A DNA stretch of 5,644 nt from JANWHV01 sp035534995 (GTDB taxonomy: Bacteria; Chloroflexota; UBA5177; JANWHV01), in NCBI GenBank assembly GCA_035534995.1, contig DATLQX010000202.1, positions 1 to 5,644 of the forward strand, written 5' to 3'. Below, one piece after another: positions 1 through 4,837 of this stretch. Each line of letters begins with the position of its first letter. Position 1 is the stretch's first letter. The notes beneath the pieces were generated by a model. It searched no databases. It worked only from the letters and a program-made list of their open reading frames with translations, and was not told where the DNA came from. The translations under genes and the position numbers were made by a program.

Positions 1-28
1 CTGCCTCCGGTAGTGGTTTCTGGTCCAT
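1..28 (-). CDS. Possible start of the next minus-strand gene (partial)
   Basis: An ATG at 28-26 on the minus strand opens a frame that reads MDQKPLPEA before the window ends. A GAGGAG Shine-Dalgarno-like site at 43-38 lies nine bases before it, which is good spacing. The orientation matches the importer operon, and operons of this type often continue with ATPase genes (DppD/OppD, DppF/OppF), so an ATPase is one possibility. Nine residues are too few to identify a family, and the gap of 413 bases from the last permease is long for one operon. The start call rests only on the ribosome binding site and strand. Confidence 0.3.
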
Positions 29-63
29 GATCCGATGCTCCTCAGTGCGGCTGGGTTCCACCT

Positions 64-95
64 TCGGGCATGGCGACACGCGGCGCCATGCCCGA
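64..95. repeat. Perfect 12-bp inverted repeat (strong stem-loop)
   Basis: Bases 64-75 and 84-95 are exact reverse complements, separated by an eight-base loop (76-83). The stem is GC-rich and should fold well in RNA from either strand. No run of T follows on either side, so it is not a standard intrinsic terminator. On the minus strand it lies about 20 bases before the GAGGAG site of the possible gene start at 28, so it could act in that leader, or mark the 3' end of the importer transcript. Confidence 0.6.
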
Positions 96-284
96 TCGAT
101 GATGGAGATTTCCGTAGCTATGAGGGTTCTTCCCCCTCGCACGGCCGTGCTTGCTAAGGAATACCCTGCCGGTTACAGGCATGGCTCGGATTACCGAGAT
201 CCGACCGTGGAATGGCGCTATTCCCGTGACGATATTGGCCCTTGTGATAAGGCCACTCTCCTTCTATCGTAAAGGTGACCGGAG

Positions 285-392
285 ATGAAACCAATGAGTT
301 CCCCGGCACAAAAGGATAAAGCGACACGGTTTCACCACTTGCATCATGGCGCCCTGTCAACCTGGGCGTTTCGGTCACTGTTTGCCAAGTAG
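285..392 (+). CDS. Possible small protein, 35 residues (weak)
   Basis: The frame begins MKPMSSPAQKDKATRF and ends SLFAK before a TAG stop. An AAAGGTG site at 271-277 lies seven bases before the ATG, and a GGAG directly abuts it, so it has a plausible translation start. The product would be basic, with a His-rich patch (HHLHH at residues 17-21), and has no membrane segment or signal peptide. I do not recognise it. It opposes the direction of the importer operon. A frame this short can occur by chance, and an unrelated frame is open on the other strand over the same bases. Confidence 0.15.
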   Translation: MKPMSSPAQKDKATRFHHLHHGALSTWAFRSLFAK

Positions 393-441
393 GGTGGCGA
401 TGAATGAGCAGGAAGCAGTGATCGTGAAGGCCCGTCCGTGC

Positions 442-1458
442 TCACTCGTTGCTTCTCGGATCGATCGCGTCGCGTAAACCGTCCCCGAGAAAGGCAAAGG
501 CCACGATGATGACGGTCAAGAGAATGCTGGGGGCGATCGCTTCCACCGCGTTCAGCGACAGATTATTGATCCCCTCGGCCACCATCACACCGAGATCCGC
601 GTTTGGTTTCTGCACTCCCAGGCCGAGCAGCGAGAGCACGGCCTCGGTGCCGATATAGGCGCCAACCCCGAAGGTACTCTGAACCATCACCAATCCCCAG
701 GTGTTGGGGAGGATGTGTTTGGCTATGATCTTCCAGTTTGGCGTCCCCACGGTGCGCGCGGCTTCGACAAACTGCTGCTCCTTGAGCGTGAGAGTGAGGC
801 TGCGCACGAAGCGCATCAAGGCGGGCCAGCCCACCAGGGCGAACACAATGGTGATCAGGAGCACGATGCCGCCGCCTCCCATGGTCAGGGCGAACTGTGA
901 TCCGAACAAGCTCACCACCAGGAAGGCGAGTAAGAACGAGGGAAAGGCGAAGATCAGATCGGTGGCGCGCGACATGAGCGAATCAATCCAGCCGCCGTAA
1001 AAGCCCGCGATCACGCCAAAAAGAACCCCCAGGATGGTGGTGATCACCTGGCCGATGATTCCGACCGCGAAGGCGGGGCGCATGCCATAGATAAGGCGGC
1101 TAAATTCATCGAAGCCATTGCCGTCCGTCCCCATCCAGTGGCTGCTGCTTGGCGGCCCATCCACCACGAAATTGGCGCCAATCGCATGAGTGGTTGGACT
1201 TTGCAAAGGCAGAACACTGGCCAATATGGCGGCCATGATCAGGAAGATCAGGATCACGAGGCTGGCCAGGGCCAGGCGGTTCTGGCGGAAACGGTGGAAC
1301 GCTTCCTTGCTGAGTGAGGTGGGCTTGATGGCCGCCTGTTCGGCCATGAAGACAGCCCCGAACGCGGCCCCCTGCTCCTCGAGTGGCACGGAGCTCGATT
1401 GATCGAGATTGGTCCCCAGTGGAGAGGGATCCGATACATGGTGAATGTCGCTACTCAT
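442..1458 (-). CDS. ABC importer permease, DppC/OppC type
   Basis: This 338-residue inner-membrane protein forms half of the channel of a peptide/nickel-type ABC importer. Residues 51-80 carry the OppC N-terminal signature (a basic stretch, FHRFRQNRLAL, then the first membrane helix at about 62-83). The segment HWMGTDGNGFDEFSRLIYG at 107-125 is the family's periplasmic motif, although the usual Arg of 'GRD' is Phe here. The cytoplasmic EAA loop that contacts the ATPase is at 232-252 (EAARTVGTPNW...HILPN). The C-terminus VAFAFLGDGLRDAIDPR is typical. A polar N-terminal extension of about 50 residues precedes the family region. The ATG overlaps the stop of the upstream permease gene (ATGA), which suggests translational coupling, and GGAG lies just before the start. 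Assignment to the family is firm; the substrate is not known. Confidence 0.95.
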   Translation of the reverse strand: MSSDIHHVSDPSPLGTNLDQSSSVPLEEQGAAFGAVFMAEQAAIKPTSLSKEAFHRFRQNRLALASLVILIFLIMAAILASVLPLQSPTTHAIGANFVVDGPPSSSHWMGTDGNGFDEFSRLIYGMRPAFAVGIIGQVITTILGVLFGVIAGFYGGWIDSLMSRATDLIFAFPSFLLAFLVVSLFGSQFALTMGGGGIVLLITIVFALVGWPALMRFVRSLTLTLKEQQFVEAARTVGTPNWKIIAKHILPNTWGLVMVQSTFGVGAYIGTEAVLSLLGLGVQKPNADLGVMVAEGINNLSLNAVEAIAPSILLTVIIVAFAFLGDGLRDAIDPRSNE

Positions 1459-2399
1459 AGCTCCACTCGTGGGTCGGCTATGGTGTAAAAAATATCCGTC
1501 AGCGCGTTAATGATCACGACCGCGGCCGCGAGCACCAGGGTGGTCGCCTCGGTCACGGTAAAGTCGCCCGCCTGCGTGGCCTGTACGGTGATGTAGCCGA
1601 TGCCATTGATGCTGAACTCGTTTTCCACGATAAAAGCGCCGACCACCAAAAAGGCGATGGTTGGGCCGAGGACGGAGGCAAATGGGAGCAAGGTGTTCTT
1701 CATGGCGTGGATGTAGACGACCTTGCGCTCACGTAGACCCTTGGCACGGGCCATGCGAATGTAGTCCTGGTGCAGCACCTCAAGCATGAAACTGCGCACC
1801 GAGCGCGCGAAGAATCCCGCCAGGCCCGCCGCGTAGACGGTGACCGGCAGTATCGCCTCCTTCACCCCAAGCCAGCCCGGATCGCCCCATTGACCGGCCG
1901 GCAACCAGCCAAGTTGGATCGAGAACAGATCCACCAGAAACGGAATCAGCACGAAGGCGGGGACTGAGTAGAGGATGAGCATAACGCCCATGTTCAGGTT
2001 GTCGGCGACCAGCTTATTCTGGCGCACCGCCGCGATCACCCCAAGCGGCACTCCGACCAGCAGCGAGACGAGCAAGGCCAGGCCCCCAAGCTTCAGCGAG
2101 ACCGGGAGGCCATTATTGAGCAAATCAGTCACCCGCGTGCCCGGCTGTACCAGTGACATCCCGAGGTTGCCGTGCAGCAGATCGCCCAGGTAGTTGAGAT
2201 ATCGGTGCCAGATCGGTAAATCCAGTCCATATTGATGATCTAGTTGCCGGATCGTGTCAGGGGTGGCATGCTGAGCAAGATTGACCCGAACCGGATCGCC
2301 TGGCGCGCTGGCGAGCAGGAAAAAGCTCAGGGCGCTGACGGCCAGCAAGATCAGCACCATGCTGAAAAGGCGCTTTATGATGAAACCAATCAGTCGCAC
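1455..2399 (-). CDS. ABC importer permease, DppB/OppB type
   Basis: This 314-residue membrane protein is the partner permease of the DppC/OppC-type protein encoded next. It shows the standard order: first helix at about 9-31 (FIIKRLFSMVLILLAVSALS region), APGDP at 32-36, the YGLDLPIWHRYLNYL and GNLGMSL motifs at 57-83, five further hydrophobic segments, the EAA loop at 211-239 (DYIRMARAKGLRE...KNTLLP) that docks on the ATPase, and the usual C-terminus DPRVEL. Length is normal for the family. The start is GTG, with GAGGAG (2416-2411) 11 bases upstream; I see no in-frame ATG that would fit better. It lies 106 bases after the binding-protein gene and overlaps the next permease by four bases. Family assignment is secure; peptide, dipeptide or nickel specificity cannot be read from it. 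Confidence 0.95.
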   Translation of the reverse strand: MRLIGFIIKRLFSMVLILLAVSALSFFLLASAPGDPVRVNLAQHATPDTIRQLDHQYGLDLPIWHRYLNYLGDLLHGNLGMSLVQPGTRVTDLLNNGLPVSLKLGGLALLVSLLVGVPLGVIAAVRQNKLVADNLNMGVMLILYSVPAFVLIPFLVDLFSIQLGWLPAGQWGDPGWLGVKEAILPVTVYAAGLAGFFARSVRSFMLEVLHQDYIRMARAKGLRERKVVYIHAMKNTLLPFASVLGPTIAFLVVGAFIVENEFSINGIGYITVQATQAGDFTVTEATTLVLAAAVVIINALTDIFYTIADPRVEL

Positions 2400-2410
2400 C
2401 GCGCTGTTTG

Positions 2411-2416
2411 CTCCTC
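2411..2416 (-). promoter_or_regulatory. Ribosome binding site of the DppB-type gene
   Basis: GAGGAG on the minus strand, 11 bases before the GTG at 2399. It supports the GTG start and lies just after the strong stem-loop at 2426-2465, so it should be exposed when that stem forms. Confidence 0.6.
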
Positions 2417-2425
2417 AAGTCATGT

Positions 2426-2465
2426 GCCCGGGCAGGGGGACGCGGTGTCGCGCCCCCTGCCGGGC
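2426..2465 (-). repeat. GC-rich intercistronic stem-loop
   Basis: Bases 2426-2439 pair with 2453-2465, giving 13 GC-rich pairs with one bulged base, and the loop can form a further CGCG/CGCG stem. No T-run follows on the minus strand. A stable hairpin between a binding-protein gene and its permease genes is a known arrangement that protects the upstream mRNA end or partly stops transcription, so that more binding protein than permease is made. That role is inferred here; the fold itself is visible in the sequence. Confidence 0.7.
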
Positions 2466-2500
2466 CATACGCCAAGCCCATGGGTTTGTGTGTACGTATG
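2466..2500 (-). repeat. Second stem-loop after the binding-protein gene
   Basis: CATACG (2466-2471) and CGTATG (2495-2500) are exact reverse complements. Inside them CAAGCC and GGTTTG can pair with one G-T wobble around a CATG loop. It begins six bases after the binding-protein stop codon on the minus strand and directly abuts the stronger stem-loop at 2426-2465. It is weaker than its neighbour and may only add to it. Confidence 0.45.
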
Positions 2501-2505
2501 CGTGC

Positions 2506-4182
2506 CTACTGCAGGCTGACAGTCGTCCAATCGTTGTTCTTGGCGATCGGATAATTAAACCCCGAGCCGAGCACGATGTTCTGGAGGTTCGACTTCCAGC
2601 GCCATGGGAGGACGACCTGCCCGATCGAGATAAAGGCGACAGCGTTGATGGCCCGCATCTGAGCCTGGATGTAGAGGTTGGAACGGTCGGGTCCCACCGG
2701 CGTCACGTCCGCCGTGTCGATCAGCTTTTCAAACTGCGGATCATTGTAGTTGGTGATGTCGTAGGCGCCCTTGACGCTCAGAAGATTATGGGTAAAGTCC
2801 TGCGCGTCGGGGTAGTCATCAATCCAGGTATTTTCCGTCAGCGGGGTAGAGTTGATACTTACCAGGGTCACCCAATTGTTGAATGGGAGGCCCCTGATGC
2901 TCACGTTGATTCCGACGGCGGCCCACTCGCTCTGGATCTCGGTGTACTCATTGGCAATGGCCTGACCGCTGGTCTGGTAGGTGAGCACCAGCTTGCCCGC
3001 GTTCGGGATGGTGCCGCCGAAATCCTTGAGGGCCAGGGCGAGCTCGGTCTTGGCGCGCGTGGGATCGTAGGGAGTCAGCTTGCAGAGATCGGCGCTGTAG
3101 CCGTCGATCCCCTGCGGCACAATACCGCAGAGGTTGACCTGTGTGCCATGCAGGATCTTGCTGTTGATCGTGTTCCGGTCGATCGCGTACATCATGGCTC
3201 GGCGGAAGTGGATGTCATTAAACGGGGCGCAGGTCGTGGGCTTGCACAGCGAATTGGCGCCCTGGTTCAAGCTGATATAGTCGATGGCAAGTTGAGGGAT
3301 CTTGTGGAAGTCGGGCTTTGACGCATCTTGCTGGAAATGGCTTGGTGTTACGATGGTCATGGGAAGCTGACCAGCTTGATATTCGCGATAGAGGGCGTCA
3401 TTGTCGGAGACCATGGGTATGTCGATCTCGGACAGCTTGATCTTCGAGGCGTTGTACCAGTGCGGATTGGGCGCCAGGTACATCTCCTGGCGGTAGCGCC
3501 ATGGCTTGCTGAACATGAATGGGCCGGTGCCCACGTTTTTGGCCTGGGAGTTCGGGCCGACCAGATCCTCGCCTATGGCCACGTTCGGTTCGACCACATC
3601 CCAAGTCGTATAAGTTTGCTCACCGAGCAAGCAGGTGCAGGGTGAGGTGAAGGTCACCTGTACGGTGTGGGCGTCCAGCGCCTTGGCCCCGGGCAGCGTA
3701 CTGGCCTTTCCCGCATTGAGCGCGGCGGCCCCGACAACCGGCATATAGGACGCGGCCACCGGTGACTGTTCCTTCTTGGTCAGGGCGCGGGTCCAGCTGT
3801 AGACAAAGTCCTGCGCGGTCACCGGCGTACCGTCCGAGAACATGGCATTGGGCCGGATCTTGAAGGTATAGGTCTTCTTGTCCGCCGAGAGGGTAGGCAT
3901 CGCCGCCGCCAGATCCGGTACCACGTGGTTAAACTGATCAAGCTTGAGCAACCCGCTGTAGACCAGGCCGACTACTTGCTGCGACTGGGTATCTTGCAAC
4001 AGCGCGGGGTCGAGGGCCTTGACCCACAGATTCGCGAACACATCGGGATAGACCAACACGCCGCCCGCATGCGCAACCGCGCGGGGCTGCTGGGCCCGCG
4101 CCGGGCCGATGGCCGAGGCCAATAGCGCGGCCGCGGCCACGGCCGCGACCACCATGCGCTTTTTGAAGAACGAACCTACCAT
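2506..4182 (-). CDS. Extracytoplasmic substrate-binding protein, peptide/nickel family 5
   Basis: This 558-residue exported protein should capture the ligand and deliver it to the two permeases encoded downstream. Family 5 (SBP_bac_5) features are clear: FSDGTPVTAQDFVYSW at 115-130, GTGPFMF at 218-224, FRRAMMYAIDR at 326-336 and WIDDYPDAQDF at 453-463. Residues 1-30 form a signal peptide (FFKKR, an Ala-rich core, then ARA before QQP) with no lipobox Cys, so it predicts a free exported protein and not a lipoprotein. Six cysteines lie in three close pairs (182/184, 313/318, 352/367), which may form disulphides. I chose the ATG at 4182 because AGGAGA (4196-4191) lies eight bases before it; the in-frame GTG at 4188 would be only two bases from that site. 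Oligopeptide or dipeptide is the likely ligand, by family only. Confidence 0.93.
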   Translation of the reverse strand: MVGSFFKKRMVVAAVAAAALLASAIGPARAQQPRAVAHAGGVLVYPDVFANLWVKALDPALLQDTQSQQVVGLVYSGLLKLDQFNHVVPDLAAAMPTLSADKKTYTFKIRPNAMFSDGTPVTAQDFVYSWTRALTKKEQSPVAASYMPVVGAAALNAGKASTLPGAKALDAHTVQVTFTSPCTCLLGEQTYTTWDVVEPNVAIGEDLVGPNSQAKNVGTGPFMFSKPWRYRQEMYLAPNPHWYNASKIKLSEIDIPMVSDNDALYREYQAGQLPMTIVTPSHFQQDASKPDFHKIPQLAIDYISLNQGANSLCKPTTCAPFNDIHFRRAMMYAIDRNTINSKILHGTQVNLCGIVPQGIDGYSADLCKLTPYDPTRAKTELALALKDFGGTIPNAGKLVLTYQTSGQAIANEYTEIQSEWAAVGINVSIRGLPFNNWVTLVSINSTPLTENTWIDDYPDAQDFTHNLLSVKGAYDITNYNDPQFEKLIDTADVTPVGPDRSNLYIQAQMRAINAVAFISIGQVVLPWRWKSNLQNIVLGSGFNYPIAKNNDWTTVSLQ

Positions 4183-4190
4183 CTGCACTT

Positions 4191-4196
4191 TCTCCT
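4191..4196 (-). promoter_or_regulatory. Ribosome binding site that decides the binding-protein start
   Basis: AGGAGA on the minus strand. It is eight bases from the ATG at 4182 and two bases from the GTG at 4188, so it favours the ATG. The AT-rich CTTTTATTAA just upstream (about 4209-4200) would keep the site unpaired. Confidence 0.7.
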
Positions 4197-4303
4197 GCCT
4201 TAATAAAAGGCTCGTAGGCCATCAACGTCGATAGCCCACCGTGCGTGTGTGCGCACCTCTGTGTTTAGGAATCCGAATGAGCGCGAAAACGGACACTTTT
4301 TCC

Positions 4304-4441
4304 CTACTCGCCCGTTCTGGCATCAGCCGCGTCGCGCAGGCCATCACCGAGGAAGGCGAAGGCGACCACCAGCACCGCTAGCAGTGCCGCGCGATCTCGG
4401 ACCGGCGGCGCGGAAAAGAAATAGGAGTCCTTGTTCTGCTC
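4304..4441 (-). pseudogene. Remnant of a second DppC/OppC-type permease gene (C-terminal tail)
   Basis: The minus-strand frame that ends with the TAG at 4306-4304 reads LLAVLVVAFAFLGDGLRDA followed by ADARTGE. It matches the last 26 residues of the intact permease in this window at 19 positions, including the family's hallmark FLGDGLRDA and the position of the stop codon. Homology stops at about 4384. Further upstream the frame stays open to a TGA at 4444-4442 but reads QNKDSYFFSAPPVRDRAA, which does not resemble the permease, and it has no start codon. The DNA differs from the intact gene at many silent sites, so this is not a recent copy. It sits directly before the binding-protein gene, as expected if a tandem or neighbouring importer operon was lost by deletion. 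It should not make a functional protein. Confidence 0.8.
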
Positions 4442-4450
4442 TCACCTCCT
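4442..4450 (-). promoter_or_regulatory. Orphan perfect Shine-Dalgarno sequence
   Basis: AGGAGGTGA on the minus strand is a full nine-base complement of the usual 3' end of 16S rRNA. No ATG, GTG or TTG follows within the normal 5-13 base spacing. It precedes the permease remnant, so it may be what is left of a lost gene start. It can pair with CTCCT about 18 bases downstream. Confidence 0.4.
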
Positions 4451-4455
4451 CGTAT

Positions 4456-4470
4456 GGAATGATGCATTCC
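4456..4470. repeat. 6-3-6 inverted repeat, possible operator
   Basis: GGAATG (4456-4461) and CATTCC (4465-4470) are exact reverse complements with a three-base spacer. The AT-richer context (TATTCG, CGTAT nearby) is compatible with a protein-binding site or promoter region for the minus-strand operon. No regulator is encoded in the window to connect it to. Confidence 0.3.
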
Positions 4471-4520
4471 CTATTCGTAAGGGCGCTCCCAGGCCATTCG
4501 CGGCATGAATCCGGCCGCAT

Positions 4521-4537
4521 CCCGCCGAGCCGGCGGG
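4521..4537. repeat. Perfect 7-bp hairpin with three-base loop
   Basis: CCCGCCG (4521-4527) and CGGCGGG (4531-4537) pair exactly around AGC. It is very stable but is not followed by a T-run on either strand. It could be a REP-like element or chance in GC-rich DNA. Confidence 0.4.
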
Positions 4538-4713
4538 TGGTCACACCATTCCCGTAAGATTAGAGCGCGCGGGAAGCCGGGAACGGACGCCGAGATCGAA
4601 GGTGCTCCGCCCGTGCGTGCCGGCACGGCCGCCTCGCTGCTCCGTCTCCCTTCACTCCGCCAGGGCACGCCATCGTGCATCGCCGCGGTTGCCCGTACCG
4701 TCATCGGCGGGCA

Positions 4714-4739
4714 GGATTCACGGGCATCCAGGTGAATCC
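4714..4739. repeat. 8-10-8 perfect inverted repeat, possible operator or leader hairpin
   Basis: GGATTCAC (4714-4721) and GTGAATCC (4732-4739) are exact reverse complements with a ten-base spacer. Half-site spacing of 18 bases between equivalent points is close to two helical turns, which suits a dimeric regulator. It lies about 70 bases before the likely -10 box of the secreted-protein gene. Confidence 0.4.
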
Positions 4740-4805
4740 ACCGATACACCATACAAACGTGGGCGAGGAACGTCAAACCAGCGGCGGGCGCCGGCGCGCG
4801 AGGAG

Positions 4806-4811
4806 TATACT
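4806..4811 (+). promoter_or_regulatory. Likely -10 box of the secreted-protein gene
   Basis: TATACT differs by one base from the consensus TATAAT in a very GC-rich setting and would place the transcript start near 4818, giving a leader of about 20 bases that still includes the ribosome binding site. No good -35 box is present at the usual spacing (the DNA there is GGCGGG-like), so an activator may be needed. Confidence 0.4.
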
Positions 4812-4825
4812 ACGGGCATCGTAAG

Positions 4826-4832
4826 AAGGAGG
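4826..4832 (+). promoter_or_regulatory. Ribosome binding site of the secreted-protein gene
   Basis: AAGGAGG lies five bases before the ATG at 4838 and fixes that start. Confidence 0.85.
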
Positions 4833-4837
4833 CGCGC

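Larger units (their letters stand above)
29..441. other. Intergenic stretch without a convincing gene
   Basis: This 413-base stretch follows the second permease gene on the minus strand. It is visibly less GC-rich than the coding regions. It contains the perfect stem-loop at 64-95, a 12-base palindrome at 139-150 (GCACGGCCGTGC), and a weaker bulged hairpin at about 236-255. Short open frames exist on both strands, and the best of them (285-392, plus) is listed separately. I see no T-rich terminator after the permease stop codon and no recognisable tRNA or riboswitch. Confidence 0.6.
4472..4837. other. Upstream region of the plus-strand secreted gene, no gene seen
   Basis: About 360 bases of GC-rich non-coding DNA lie before the secreted-protein gene. 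Open frames on both strands have arginine- and proline-rich translations with no recognisable domain and no good ribosome binding site, so I treat them as chance. The region holds the hairpin at 4521-4537, a palindrome-rich patch at 4611-4628 (CCGTGC/GCACGG), the 8-10-8 repeat at 4714-4739 and the likely -10 box at 4806-4811. Confidence 0.6.

Noticed and set aside
154..378. Minus-strand frame of 74 codons in the region after the permease, starting at a GTG.
   Set aside because: There is no ribosome binding site before the GTG, the translation has no recognisable domain, and codon third positions lack the GC bias of the true genes nearby.
2281..3321. Long plus-strand frame opposite the binding-protein and permease genes.
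   Set aside because: It is antisense to secure family members on the minus strand and its translation resembles no known protein. It is a by-product of the codon bias of the real genes.
4200..4225. TTGATG and TATTAA on the minus strand as a promoter for the binding-protein gene.
   Set aside because: The spacing is only 14 bases and the implied transcript start would fall at the Shine-Dalgarno site, leaving it out of the RNA.
4241..4256. Small GTGCG/CGCAC hairpin upstream of the binding-protein gene.
   Set aside because: It has only five pairs in a GT/GC-rich patch and no adjoining T-run or promoter element.
4471..4776. Minus-strand frame of 101 codons upstream of the permease remnant.
   Set aside because: The translation is rich in Arg, Pro and Ala with no domain or good ribosome binding site, and it covers the inverted repeats at 4521-4537 and 4714-4739. 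GC-rich DNA often gives such open frames by chance.
4465..4825. CGTAAG occurring three times (4476, 4553, 4820), twice behind CATTCCC-like bases.
   Set aside because: The copies are short, irregularly spaced and poorly matched outside six bases, so chance explains them.
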